The notes beneath the pieces were generated by a model. It did not search any database and had not been told where the DNA came from. It saw only the letters and a program-made list of their open reading frames with translations. A program made the translations under genes and the position numbers. Shown here piece by piece: positions 34,323 to 43,538 of a stretch of DNA of 64,000 bases; the first letter of the stretch is position 1, and every line of letters begins with the position of its first letter. The stretch spans positions 80,437 through 144,436 of the forward strand of contig CAMJRR010000005.1 in assembly GCA_946408345.1 (NCBI GenBank). Reading direction: 5' to 3'. This stretch comes from an uncultured Bacteroidales bacterium. Lineage in GTDB: Bacteria; Bacteroidota; Bacteroidia; Bacteroidales; F082.

Positions 34323-35342
34323 TTATTCCGACAACGGCAAGGCAAGCTCAATGATGTCGACAGCCCTACCGCCCACGATGCCATAGCCGTTGGTGACATT
34401 GGAATAGGTATGGATGGGTTCGGACAAGATTTGTAAATAATCATCGCCTTGGTTGCAGGTGTACAGGTAGTTGTAGTATTCCTTTGAGAGGTGCTCCACC
34501 ATGAAAGAAACCTTATAAAAGTCGGGGTCGAAATCTTCAGCCAACTCACAATCAAAGTAAAGCTCCACTTTTATGCGATAGGAACCACCGTCGAAGAGCC
34601 TGTCGGTGAACACACCCTCAGGACGGGTATCAAGGTCGCTGGCATCGATGAAATCATTCTCTGTCATCACAGGCTCAAAGATGGGATCATCATAGTCGAA
34701 ACTGATATAACGCCTGTTTTGCCCCATCCACATGTTGCCACCACTGCTCGTGATGAGCCTGAAATAGTCGGTCTTCCCTGGGTTGGGGTCGGTGATGGTA
34801 AAGGTCAAATCCATAGAACCACCTATTTCCAGAATGGTGGTGTCGGGCACATAGTCTTGGATTTCGTCATCATAGTAGGCCGGATGACTTGAATGCCATG
34901 TTTTCACTTCCACCTCCATTGGGCAATCCACAAATCTAGGCAAGGCGCTGGTCGTGCCTTCCACATCATCGTATCCTTTGGCCGAAGCCTTGATCTGGAC
35001 AATGTCGCCCTCTTGGGGACGGTAGTCGTTGACAAGGTAGGGAACCAGTTGATAGGCATTCATTTCGTAATTGTGCCAAATGGTGTCGGCAGAAGGGATC
35101 AACTCGCCAATGTGGTTGCCGTTGACATAAAGCGAAGCCACGAGGTCATCGGGGGCCTGGGTGTTTTCGTCATAGTCCAAGAAGAAGTAGCTCTTGCTGA
35201 TATAGGCTTTCACGGGTTCGTTGGTTCCCACGATGCTGTTGACGACCAGCTTAGGGTCGGTCTGCTCGCCATTGAATTCGATTTGCTTCTCGCAGGAGGC
35301 GAGGAGTATTGCGCTGATTGCTAATAATATGAATCGTTTCAT
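34323..35342 (-). CDS. DUF4249 lipoprotein
   Basis: A 339-residue lipoprotein (MKRFILLAISAILLASC). The family pattern is clear: FNGEQTDPKLVVNSIVGTNEPVKAYISKSYF, VASLYVNGNHIGEL and QIKASAKGYDDVEGTT. It starts 6 bp after the stop of the TonB-dependent receptor gene, the reverse gene order of the pair at 9657-12959. Presumed accessory lipoprotein of that receptor; ligand unknown. Confidence 0.85.
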   Translation of the reverse strand: MKRFILLAISAILLASCEKQIEFNGEQTDPKLVVNSIVGTNEPVKAYISKSYFFLDYDENTQAPDDLVASLYVNGNHIGELIPSADTIWHNYEMNAYQLVPYLVNDYRPQEGDIVQIKASAKGYDDVEGTTSALPRFVDCPMEVEVKTWHSSHPAYYDDEIQDYVPDTTILEIGGSMDLTFTITDPNPGKTDYFRLITSSGGNMWMGQNRRYISFDYDDPIFEPVMTENDFIDASDLDTRPEGVFTDRLFDGGSYRIKVELYFDCELAEDFDPDFYKVSFMVEHLSKEYYNYLYTCNQGDDYLQILSEPIHTYSNVTNGYGIVGGRAVDIIELALPLSE

Positions 35343-35348
35343 GATTGT

Positions 35349-37757
35349 TCAGAATTTAAAGCTATAACTCACTGAAGGAATAATTGGGAACAGGCTGGCC
35401 TGCATTAGAACTTTCTTCTCTTGAAGGGTGTTTTCGTCAAAGCCGTAACTTGTATACACTAAGAACGGATTGTTGTGGTTGTAGGCGTTGTAGACGCTGA
35501 GGTTCCAGGTGCGGATGCCGTGTTTTTTCTGCTTATGGAAGTTCATGCTTACGTCGAGGCGGTGATAATTGCCCATGCGGAAGTTGTTGCGTTCGAGGGC
35601 TTGGATGTAAGGGATGTAATCCCAGTCGGGTAGTCCTTCATAGATCTGGGTGCCAAGGGTGCCACAATTACCGCTGCTGAATACCCAGGTGCCGCTAAGG
35701 TCGAAACGATCGCTGAACTTGTGCTGTACGGTGATGCTGAGGTCGTGGCGACGGTCGTATTTGGCGGGGAACACTTTGCCCTCGTTGATGGTCATGCCTT
35801 CGCGGTCGAACTGTCGCTTGGCATGTGCCCAGGTGTAGCCAATCCAGCCTGTGGTCTTACCGAAGCTACGCTGCACGAGAAACTCAACGCCGTATGCCCA
35901 ACCTTTGCCAAGGCACACCTTGTTCTCCCAAGTCTCTGACGAGCCGAAGAACGAGGCACCGTCTTTATATTCCAAAAGGTTGTCCATGACCTTGTAATAG
36001 CCTTCGAGCGAGATGTCAAAGAGACGTGGCAGTTCATAGAAGGCGCCCAGCGACACTTGATGGGCGTTCATCGGGACGATGTTTTTCGTCACGGGAACCC
36101 AAAGGTCGGTGGGCAGGCTGAGACTGCTGTTGGAGAGCAGGTGGACATATTGCGTCATATAGGCATAGCCCGCCTTAAGCGAGAGGTTGGAGGCCAGCAT
36201 CACACTGGTGCTGAGACGCGGCTGCACGCTTTGGTAGGTCTTGCCTTCGACTGTGAAGGTGGAGTAATGCACACCAGCGTTCACGCGGAAGATGTCGCCC
36301 AAGGTCATGTTGTCCTCGGCATAGAGCGCGGTTTCGTGGGCGAAGACGTTGGATGAGCCGACGATGGTGTCGACGTTGAAGTCGCCACTGTTGATTTTCA
36401 GCGACTGCACCTCGGGACGGAACTGGTGGTAGGTGTAGCTGCCGCCAAAACGGATCTCATGGTTAGGCAAGGGCGTGTAATCGAAGTCGACTTTGGCGGT
36501 CAGGTCGTTGATGCCCGATTTGTAGGCCATGTTATACCCGTTAAAGACAACGTTTTGGTAATTCTGATAGCTTGCCTCTTCTTTGATTTCCATGCCGAGG
36601 TTGTGACGGTATTGCGTGTAGTTGACCGAGGCATCCATGAAGAGTTGTTGCGACATGACATGGTTCCAGCGAAGGGCCGACACTTTGTTGCCCCATTTCC
36701 AGTTGAGGCCCATATTGTCGGTGTATTGGACGTCATCATAGGCATAGTCCCTGTATTTCACCCCGAAATAGATGGCGTCGTCACCCGAATAGAAGCTCAG
36801 ATAAAGACGGTCCTTGTCGGAAATCTTCCAGTTGAGCTTGCCGTTGAAGTCGTAGAAATAGTATCCAGCCTTGAGTTTGCTCATGTCATCCTGGTAGCGT
36901 CGTGCAATCCAGAGGGCGGGCTTCATCAACAAGTCGCTGTAGGTGCGACGGAAGGAGAGGTTGAATGAGAGCTTGTCCTTCACGATGGGGCCTTCGAAGT
37001 TGAGTTTGGAAGAAATCAGTCCTACGCTCACGTTGCCATGGTATTGCTGCATGTCGCCTTCCTTCATGCGGATGTCGACCACCGACGAGAGGCGTCCTCC
37101 GAAATGTGCTGGGAAGCTGCCTTTGTACAAGGTGACATTCTTCAAGGCATCGGGGTTGAAGACGGAGAAGAAACCCATCATGTGGTTGACATTGTAGACG
37201 GGAACGCCATCGAGGAGCAAAAGGTTCTCGTCGGGGCCACCGCCGCGCACGTACATACCAGCCGAGCCTTCCGAGCCGTTCTGCACGCCAGGCAGCAATT
37301 GGATGGCTTTCAGCACGTCGGCCTCGCCAAAAAGAGTCGGGATGCTCTTGATCTGCTGTACGGGTAGTTCTATCACGCTCATCTGTGGACTGCGTGCGCT
37401 CACTGTGGCACGTGTGCCTTCCACCACCACCTCGTCCAAGGTCGTATTGGTTTCGAGCATAAAGTTGAGGCTAAGGTTTTCCTTCAGGTCGAGGGCCTTA
37501 TTCTGTTGCGTATAGCCAACATAAGAGATTTGCAAATCAACCTCACCTTGATTAAGTGTGAGTGTATAAAATCCGTAACTATTTGTTGCACAACCTTTCC
37601 CTGAGTTTTTGTCGAAGACGGTCGCCCCGATGAGCGTCTCCTTGCTGGCGGCATCCATCACGTAGCCGCTGATCGTCCGCTTCTGAGCGAGTGCAGGCAC
37701 ACATGTCAACATGAAGCCGATGGCAATAAACCATCGGCAGAAAAATGAAGGTTTCAT
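35349..37757 (-). CDS. TonB-dependent receptor with carboxypeptidase-like N-domain
   Basis: An 802-residue outer-membrane receptor with signal peptide (FIAIGFMLTCVPALAQ). It has a carboxypeptidase-like domain (RTISGYVMDAASKETLIGATVF, ~25-105), a plug (IPTLFGEADVLKAIQLLPGV, YVRGGGPDENLLLLDGVPVY, ~125-235) and a barrel ending SYSFKF. Related in layout to the receptor at 10617 but clearly diverged. Co-transcribed with the DUF4249 lipoprotein downstream. Confidence 0.9.
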   Translation of the reverse strand: MKPSFFCRWFIAIGFMLTCVPALAQKRTISGYVMDAASKETLIGATVFDKNSGKGCATNSYGFYTLTLNQGEVDLQISYVGYTQQNKALDLKENLSLNFMLETNTTLDEVVVEGTRATVSARSPQMSVIELPVQQIKSIPTLFGEADVLKAIQLLPGVQNGSEGSAGMYVRGGGPDENLLLLDGVPVYNVNHMMGFFSVFNPDALKNVTLYKGSFPAHFGGRLSSVVDIRMKEGDMQQYHGNVSVGLISSKLNFEGPIVKDKLSFNLSFRRTYSDLLMKPALWIARRYQDDMSKLKAGYYFYDFNGKLNWKISDKDRLYLSFYSGDDAIYFGVKYRDYAYDDVQYTDNMGLNWKWGNKVSALRWNHVMSQQLFMDASVNYTQYRHNLGMEIKEEASYQNYQNVVFNGYNMAYKSGINDLTAKVDFDYTPLPNHEIRFGGSYTYHQFRPEVQSLKINSGDFNVDTIVGSSNVFAHETALYAEDNMTLGDIFRVNAGVHYSTFTVEGKTYQSVQPRLSTSVMLASNLSLKAGYAYMTQYVHLLSNSSLSLPTDLWVPVTKNIVPMNAHQVSLGAFYELPRLFDISLEGYYKVMDNLLEYKDGASFFGSSETWENKVCLGKGWAYGVEFLVQRSFGKTTGWIGYTWAHAKRQFDREGMTINEGKVFPAKYDRRHDLSITVQHKFSDRFDLSGTWVFSSGNCGTLGTQIYEGLPDWDYIPYIQALERNNFRMGNYHRLDVSMNFHKQKKHGIRTWNLSVYNAYNHNNPFLVYTSYGFDENTLQEKKVLMQASLFPIIPSVSYSFKF

Positions 37758-37854
37758 AGAACTAACTTTAATGTGTCAATTTGCCACTTTAACGGCAACA
37801 ATTCTTATTTATTGCAAAAATGAAGAAAAATATCGTCTTCTGTATCTCGCAACA

Positions 37855-37925
37855 CATTGTCCTTGTCTGCGTCTCGCAGACGAAAAAAGGATTACTTTGT
37901 CTGCGAGACGCAGACAATGACAATG
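37855..37925. repeat. 27-bp inverted repeat built of two small palindromes
   Basis: Arms 37855-37881 and 37899-37925 are inverted copies with one mismatch, separated by 17 bp. The inner end of each arm is itself a 7+3+7 palindrome (GTCTGCGTCTCGCAGAC at 37865-37881, GTCTGCGAGACGCAGAC at 37899-37915). It directly follows the stop of the S41 gene and could act as a terminator or REP-type element, although no T run is present. Confidence 0.85.
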
Positions 37926-38954
37926 TTATTGCATAATCCAGTCTGCTGCCGTCTCAATCACGTTGTCAATGCCTTGGGCAGTGCAGGCAGGGTCGAGGAG
38001 GACGCGCGTATCGGGCGGCACACCGTTTTCGTAATTCTGTCCGTCAAGGGCAATGGTACGCGTTACACTGAAACGATAGGACCAGCCGTTGGGCAAAACG
38101 CCCCCGTTAGGAACACCCAAACCACCGCCCGAATAGTCGCCAAAGAGACGAAGATTATCGTAAGCCTGCGTGCAAATGGCAAAGAATGACGTCGCACTAT
38201 AGGAGCCACGGTCGATGAGCACAGCTACAGGTTTGGTGTAAGGATTTTGACCTAAAAGGCTGCTATCGGCGGCATACACCGTCACGGCTTCAGCAAAATC
38301 ATCATGCCCAGGGCCTGATTTTACTTGGGTCTTGTACAAAGGCTGATGGTGGTTGTCGAAAATGCTGAGTAAAGTGGCAATATTGCTCATGGAACCGCCG
38401 CCATTTTGACGCAAGTCAAGGATAATGCCACGACAAGATTTGTAATACTTCAGCAAATACTTTAATACTGACTCGTTGACATCATCAGAAAACGAGGAAT
38501 AACGTAAATAAGCAACTTGGCCATCACGGATAGCATTGTGTTTGAAACTTCCCGTAGTGTGATGATTGACCGTCAAATAATGCAGCAAAACGACTTCGGT
38601 ATTGATGTTTTTCTCAGCATACATTTTGTAATAAACAGAGTCGTTACGAGACACATCGAAACCTGAAATCAAGTTGGTGTGACCATCGCGTAAGGTATTG
38701 AGCATGGCGGCGCACACACGGAAAAGACTGTCGTTCTTTAAGTCGTCATTGATTTTGGGTCGATACTCCTCGCGTACCGAGTCCCAATTGATGCCTTTCA
38801 CGTCGAAAAAAGTATAGTTTCTGTCGACTTGGTTCCAAAGATAATCGAACACGTTGACGGGATTCTTGGGCTCGTCTTGCTCCATAAAGGCGCGCTCACA
38901 AGAGGTAAAGACAAAGGCCAAAAGGCCAAAAATGAAAAGATATGTTTTCTTCAT
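37926..38954 (-). CDS. S41 family peptidase-like lipoprotein
   Basis: A 342-residue lipoprotein (MKKTYLFIFGLLAFVFTSC). The N-terminal helical part (NPVNVFDYLWNQVDRNYTFFD, LNTLRDGHTNLIS) and the core (IILDLRQNGGGSMSNIATLL, KPVAVLIDRGSYSATSFFA with the probable catalytic serine, GGGLGVPNGGVLPNG) match tail-specific protease-like S41 peptidases lacking a PDZ domain. Periplasmic or surface proteolysis is inferred. Its start lies 8 bp after the stop of the upstream barrel gene. Confidence 0.88.
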   Translation of the reverse strand: MKKTYLFIFGLLAFVFTSCERAFMEQDEPKNPVNVFDYLWNQVDRNYTFFDVKGINWDSVREEYRPKINDDLKNDSLFRVCAAMLNTLRDGHTNLISGFDVSRNDSVYYKMYAEKNINTEVVLLHYLTVNHHTTGSFKHNAIRDGQVAYLRYSSFSDDVNESVLKYLLKYYKSCRGIILDLRQNGGGSMSNIATLLSIFDNHHQPLYKTQVKSGPGHDDFAEAVTVYAADSSLLGQNPYTKPVAVLIDRGSYSATSFFAICTQAYDNLRLFGDYSGGGLGVPNGGVLPNGWSYRFSVTRTIALDGQNYENGVPPDTRVLLDPACTAQGIDNVIETAADWIMQ

Positions 38955-38962
38955 GGCTATAA

Positions 38963-39829
38963 TCAGTTGACTCTATACATAAAGGATAAGTTGATGGAAT
39001 GCAGGGCATTGTCGTAATGATAGGCTCCCTTTTTGCCTGTCGTAAGGTAGTCCCAGCGGTAAGAAAGACCGATACGATTGTCGTTGCGCAGGTTCAAATA
39101 AAGTCCCAACTCGGTGCTTGCCCCAGGGAAGAACTTGGCGAAAGTATCGCTGCTCTCCAACCAGGCATTCTCATTGATGGTCGGGTTGCCGATATAAGCA
39201 TAGCCGGGACGGTTCACGACACCCGCAATAGGGAGGCTCAGCTTGCCGTATGCAGTCAACCAATGATGTGACATGGCGCGGTTGAAGGCAAAATCATATT
39301 TCAGCATTCCTGTAGCGCAAAAGTTGCCAAATAATGAAACGCTCGATGCGGCATTCATCAGCAGGGGAATGTCCTTCATATCGACGAAGGTCTGCAATTG
39401 GCCTCCTACCCAATAATGCCAGCGGTTTTTCGGTGAATCGTGAAAACGGTAAAGGAATTCTGTCGTTAGGTTGACATCAGTGGAAGAACCGTTGACATTC
39501 GATAACAAATTGTAAAAGAATTGGACTTCTTGGCCTATATGAAAACGCCCCCACTCTATGGTAATTCCTCCTATTGCATTCGCTCCAAAGCCTGTATAAC
39601 GGAAAGGGATGGTGCCTTTATCGAAACAATCGGCATAATTCGCGCCTACAGAAAAACCCAACCAGATGGGCACTTTGCTCTGCGTAGGATTGTTTAATTG
39701 TGGTCTCAACGATTGGAATTCTGGGGCAATTATGGGGATACTTGTCGAGTCTTCGCGAATGGGTTGTTGGGCGAAAGTTTGTGTTGCCATCAGCGTGACA
39801 ACCAATAGAATAAGGTGTTTGAAGTTCAT
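38963..39829 (-). CDS. Outer-membrane barrel-like protein
   Basis: A 288-residue protein. The start at MNFKHLILLVVTLMATQTFAQ gives a signal peptide; the frame continues upstream without a better start. The mature part has alternating barrel-type strands (LGFSVGANYADCF, IGGITIEWGRFHIGQEVQFFY, TELGLYLNLRNDNRIGLSYRW) and ends INLSFMYRVN. No family name assigned. First gene of a two-gene operon with the S41 lipoprotein. Confidence 0.72.
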   Translation of the reverse strand: MNFKHLILLVVTLMATQTFAQQPIREDSTSIPIIAPEFQSLRPQLNNPTQSKVPIWLGFSVGANYADCFDKGTIPFRYTGFGANAIGGITIEWGRFHIGQEVQFFYNLLSNVNGSSTDVNLTTEFLYRFHDSPKNRWHYWVGGQLQTFVDMKDIPLLMNAASSVSLFGNFCATGMLKYDFAFNRAMSHHWLTAYGKLSLPIAGVVNRPGYAYIGNPTINENAWLESSDTFAKFFPGASTELGLYLNLRNDNRIGLSYRWDYLTTGKKGAYHYDNALHSINLSFMYRVN

Positions 39830-39933
39830 AGTTACTCGAAAACGATGTGATTTCAGCCCGCGAAGATACCGTATTTTCGGCTTTCCCACCAACAATTCAA
39901 CAAATAATCACTTCAACAATCAACAAATATTCC

Positions 39934-39941
39934 TACCTTTG
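39934..39941 (+). promoter_or_regulatory. -7 promoter element for metG
   Basis: TACCTTTG lies 26 nt before the ATG at 39968. Upstream are CAACAATTCAACAA-type repeats (39890-39925). Confidence 0.65.
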
Positions 39942-39967
39942 CACCCGTTTTTCAAAATCATAAAACT

Positions 39968-42028
39968 ATGGAATCAACGAACAAACACTTCAAGCGTTAC
40001 ACAGTAACCACGGCCTTGCCTTATGCCAACGGCCCCGTCCACATCGGTCACCTTGCCGGCGTCTATATCCCTGCCGACACCTATGTCCGCTATCTGCGAA
40101 TGCGTGGCGAGGACGTCCTGTTTGTCGGTGGTTCCGACGAGCACGGCGTGCCGATTACCATCAAAGCTGAGAAGGAAGGCTGCACGCCTCAAGACATCGT
40201 GGACCGCTATCACGAGATCATCAAGAAGTCGTTCGAGGAGTTGGGTATCAGCTACGATATCTATTCGCGTACTTCTTCGAAGATGCACCGTGCCACGGCT
40301 CAAGAATTCTTCAAGAAACTCTATGACGAAGGAAAGTTCATCGAGAAGGAGACCGAGCAATACTTCGATCCCGAACGTCAGAAGTTCCTTTCCGACAGAT
40401 ATATCGTGGGCACTTGTCCGAAATGCGGCGCCGACGGCGCTTACGGCGACCAATGTGAGAAATGCGGCTCATCCTTGAGCCCCGACGAACTCATCAACCC
40501 GCACTCGCAACTCAGCGGCGCGGCTTTGGTGAAGAAGCCAACCAAGCACTGGTACCTGCCTCTCGACCAATACGAGCCTTGGCTCCGTGAATGGATCCTC
40601 GAAGGCCATAAGGAGTGGAAGAGCAACGTCTACGGCCAGGTGAAGAGCTGGCTCGACGGCGGCTTGCAACCTCGCGCCGTCACCCGCGACCTCGACTGGG
40701 GTGTTCCCGTCCCGATTGAGGGTGCCGAGGGCAAGGTGCTGTATGTTTGGTTCGATGCCCCCATCGGCTACATCTCCAATACCAAGGAAATCTGCGAACA
40801 ACGCGGCGACGATTGGGAGAAATGGTGGAAAGACCCCGAGACCAAGCTGGTGCATTTCATCGGCAAGGATAACATCGTGTTCCACTGCATCATCTTCCCC
40901 TGCATGATGAAAGCCTACGGCGACTATATCATGCCCGACAACGTTCCCGCCAACGAGTTCCTCAACCTCGAGAACGACAAGATCTCAACCTCGCGCAACT
41001 GGGCCGTGTGGCTGCACGAATACCTGCAGGAGTTCCCTGGCAAGCAGGATGTGCTGCGTTATGTGCTTACCGCCAACGCTCCCGAGACTAAGGACAACAA
41101 CTTCACTTGGAAGGACTATCAGGACCGCAACAACAATGAATTGTTGGCCATCTTCGGCAATTTCGTCAACCGTACATTGGTCTTGACCCATAAATATTAT
41201 GAAGGTGCCGTGCCTGCTTTGGGCAACCTCAACGACACCGACAAGACTGTCATCGAGGAGATGAACGCCTATCCTGCAAAGATTGGCCATCTGCTGGATA
41301 CTTACAAGTTCCGCGAGGCCCTCTCCGAACTGATGAACCTGGCCCGTCTGGGCAACAAATACCTCACCGACAACGAGCCTTGGAAGCAAATCAAGACCGA
41401 CCCCGAGCGCGTGAAGACCGTGATGGCCCTCAGTTTGCAGATTGTGGCACACTTGGCCATTTTGAGCGAGCCTTTCCTGCCTTTCAGCGCGAAGAAATTG
41501 CAACAGATGATTGGTCTGGAAGTGAAGGGTTGGAATGATGCCGAGAACACCGTTCTGCTGCCTGAAGGCCATGTCATCAACCAACCTGAACTGCTGTTTG
41601 AGAAGGTCGAGGACAGTGTGGTCGCCGCACAATTGCAGAAGTTGGAGGACACCAAGAAAGCCAACCAACTGAACGCTTGGAAGCCTGCCGAGGTGAAGCA
41701 AAACGTCAGCTTCGACGACTTCATGAAGGTCGACATCCGTGTGGGCACCATCCTTGAGTGCTGCAAGGTGCCGAAGGCCGACAAGTTGCTCCAGTTCCTC
41801 ATCGACGACGGCATGAACAAACGCACCATCGTGAGCGGCATCGCCAAGTATTATACTGAGCCTGAAAAGCTGGTCGGCAAGCAAGTGTGCTTCATCGCCA
41901 ACTTCGAACCGCGCAAGCTCAAGGGCGTAGTCAGCGAGGGCATGATCCTCTCTGCTGAGGATAAGGACGGTCGACTTGTGCTGCTAACCCCGAGCGACTT
42001 GGTCACGCCAGGATGTAGCGTTGGATGA
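39968..42028 (+). CDS. metG: Methionyl-tRNA synthetase
   Basis: A 686-residue class I synthetase that charges tRNA-Met. It has the HIGH motif in [13 protein letters not shown] (residues ~16-28), a zinc knuckle with [18 protein letters not shown], and a KMSKS variant in [14 protein letters not shown]. It also has an anticodon-binding helical domain and a C-terminal EMAP/tRNA-binding OB domain ([26 protein letters not shown]). Size and domain order are as usual for Bacteroidota MetG. Confidence 0.97.
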   Translation: MESTNKHFKRYTVTTALPYANGPVHIGHLAGVYIPADTYVRYLRMRGEDVLFVGGSDEHGVPITIKAEKEGCTPQDIVDRYHEIIKKSFEELGISYDIYSRTSSKMHRATAQEFFKKLYDEGKFIEKETEQYFDPERQKFLSDRYIVGTCPKCGADGAYGDQCEKCGSSLSPDELINPHSQLSGAALVKKPTKHWYLPLDQYEPWLREWILEGHKEWKSNVYGQVKSWLDGGLQPRAVTRDLDWGVPVPIEGAEGKVLYVWFDAPIGYISNTKEICEQRGDDWEKWWKDPETKLVHFIGKDNIVFHCIIFPCMMKAYGDYIMPDNVPANEFLNLENDKISTSRNWAVWLHEYLQEFPGKQDVLRYVLTANAPETKDNNFTWKDYQDRNNNELLAIFGNFVNRTLVLTHKYYEGAVPALGNLNDTDKTVIEEMNAYPAKIGHLLDTYKFREALSELMNLARLGNKYLTDNEPWKQIKTDPERVKTVMALSLQIVAHLAILSEPFLPFSAKKLQQMIGLEVKGWNDAENTVLLPEGHVINQPELLFEKVEDSVVAAQLQKLEDTKKANQLNAWKPAEVKQNVSFDDFMKVDIRVGTILECCKVPKADKLLQFLIDDGMNKRTIVSGIAKYYTEPEKLVGKQVCFIANFEPRKLKGVVSEGMILSAEDKDGRLVLLTPSDLVTPGCSVG

Positions 42029-42093
42029 TTTTCTGTCATCCCCTATACAGGGGTTGCAGGCGCTGATGTCACCTGCACTTAAAGCAAACGACC

Positions 42094-42774
42094 ATGAACA
42101 CCATAGCCGACCGCATCCTCTACGAAGACAACCACCTCATCGTCGTCAACAAACTCCCTTCCGAGATTGTGCAAGGCGACAAGACGGGCGACAAGTGTCT
42201 ACTCGATGACGTCAAGGAATACATCAAGGAAAAATATGACAAGCCAGGCAACGTGTTCGCTGGCCTCGTCCACCGTATTGACCGCCCCGTAAGCGGCGCC
42301 GTGGTGTTTGCCAAGACGAGCAAGGCATTGTCGCGCATGACGGTAAAGGTGAAAGACCGCGACTTCCGCAAGACCTATCTGGCTTTAGTGAAGAACCATC
42401 CACCCAAGCAGGCCGATGTGTTAGAAGACTATCTTGTCAAGAACGAAAAAATGAATAAATCGTTCGTTGTGCCTGAAGGGACAAAAGAAGCCAAACTGGC
42501 ACGACTCAGCTATCGTGTCATTGGAAAATCAGATACATTCTATCTACTTGAGGTCGAGTTATTCACTGGTCGTCATCATCAGATTCGCTGCCAGTTGGCA
42601 CACATCGGTTGCCCCATCCGTGGCGACCTGAAATACGGTTATCCACGCAGCAACCCCGATGCTTCCATCAGCCTGCATGCTTGGCGCATCGCTTTTGAGC
42701 ACCCTGTTTTGAAGACACAAATTGAGATTGAAGCACCGCTACCAGAAGTCGCACCTTGGACGGCATTTCATTAG
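42094..42774 (+). CDS. RluA-family pseudouridine synthase
   Basis: A 226-residue enzyme that isomerises uridine in RNA. The catalytic aspartate lies in GLVHRIDRPVSGAVVFAKTSKALSRM, and the conserved TGRHHQIRCQLAHIGCPIRGDLKYG follows. No S4 RNA-binding domain is present, so it is a short RluA/RsuA-superfamily member; the exact target (23S rRNA or tRNA) cannot be set. The start at 42094 follows metG by 65 bp. Confidence 0.93.
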   Translation: MNTIADRILYEDNHLIVVNKLPSEIVQGDKTGDKCLLDDVKEYIKEKYDKPGNVFAGLVHRIDRPVSGAVVFAKTSKALSRMTVKVKDRDFRKTYLALVKNHPPKQADVLEDYLVKNEKMNKSFVVPEGTKEAKLARLSYRVIGKSDTFYLLEVELFTGRHHQIRCQLAHIGCPIRGDLKYGYPRSNPDASISLHAWRIAFEHPVLKTQIEIEAPLPEVAPWTAFH

Positions 42775-42795
42775 TTAACGGCTGAGTGTCAGAAG

Positions 42796-43527
42796 CTATG
42801 GAGTGGGAGTTACGAGGGGCACAATTCCTTTCATCACAATGAAATAGATGCCGCATACCACAAGCAGTATGCCTGCGCAACGATTCATTATGGTAGTTCG
42901 CTGAGGATTAAAAAATACCTTCAATTTGGCAGCACCCCAAGCCTTTAGCAATTCACACGTCAAAGTGGTGCCGAGGATAAGCGCAAAAAACACTATCGTG
43001 TTCACTTTGTTACCGCCCATACTGCCTGCCACGACAGCTACGGCCGAAAACCAGAAAATCCAGACAAAAGGATTCAACAGGTTGATAACAAAGCCTTTAC
43101 CAAGCATTAAAAACCATGACGGTTTGTCATCTTTTTTCTCCATAATCTCGTTGGTGCGCTTCTCTATCAGCGACTCTTTATCTTCCGCTTTTCGTCGGAA
43201 AGTGAATACACCAAACAGCACTAAAATGATACCCGCCCCGATGCTGAACAACGTCACCTCAAGCTCAGAACGCATCACCACTTGCACCGAGGTGAGTATA
43301 TACAATGAAATAATCATGGCATCATTCAAGATGACTCCTGAAATAAACCATGCCGCCGAATTGAATCCCCTATGAAGGCTGGTCTGCACTAAAGTGATAA
43401 AGGCCGGACCCATATTCACTATTAAGGAAAGAAACAAACCTATGACAATGGCCCACATCACAAAACTAAACGACCAAATACGGCTAAACTCAGGTAGTTT
43501 TTCAAAAATACCGGAAGTGTTTTCCAT
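42796..43527 (-). CDS. LysE family translocator
   Basis: A 243-residue membrane protein with six hydrophobic helices. It shows the LysE/RhtB features MGPAFITLVQTSLHRGF near the N-terminus and GKGFVINLLNPFVWIFW in the middle, with a charged cytoplasmic loop (RRKAEDKESLIEKRTNE) between. The family exports amino acids or other small molecules. It starts 11 bp after the GH3-family gene, so the two are probably co-transcribed. Confidence 0.88.
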   Translation of the reverse strand: MENTSGIFEKLPEFSRIWSFSFVMWAIVIGLFLSLIVNMGPAFITLVQTSLHRGFNSAAWFISGVILNDAMIISLYILTSVQVVMRSELEVTLFSIGAGIILVLFGVFTFRRKAEDKESLIEKRTNEIMEKKDDKPSWFLMLGKGFVINLLNPFVWIFWFSAVAVVAGSMGGNKVNTIVFFALILGTTLTCELLKAWGAAKLKVFFNPQRTTIMNRCAGILLVVCGIYFIVMKGIVPLVTPTP

Positions 43528-43538
43528 TGCTTAATCCT

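Noticed and set aside
42040..42053. CCCCT/AGGGG hairpin after metG as a terminator
   Set aside because: A 5-bp stem with no T run; too weak to call.
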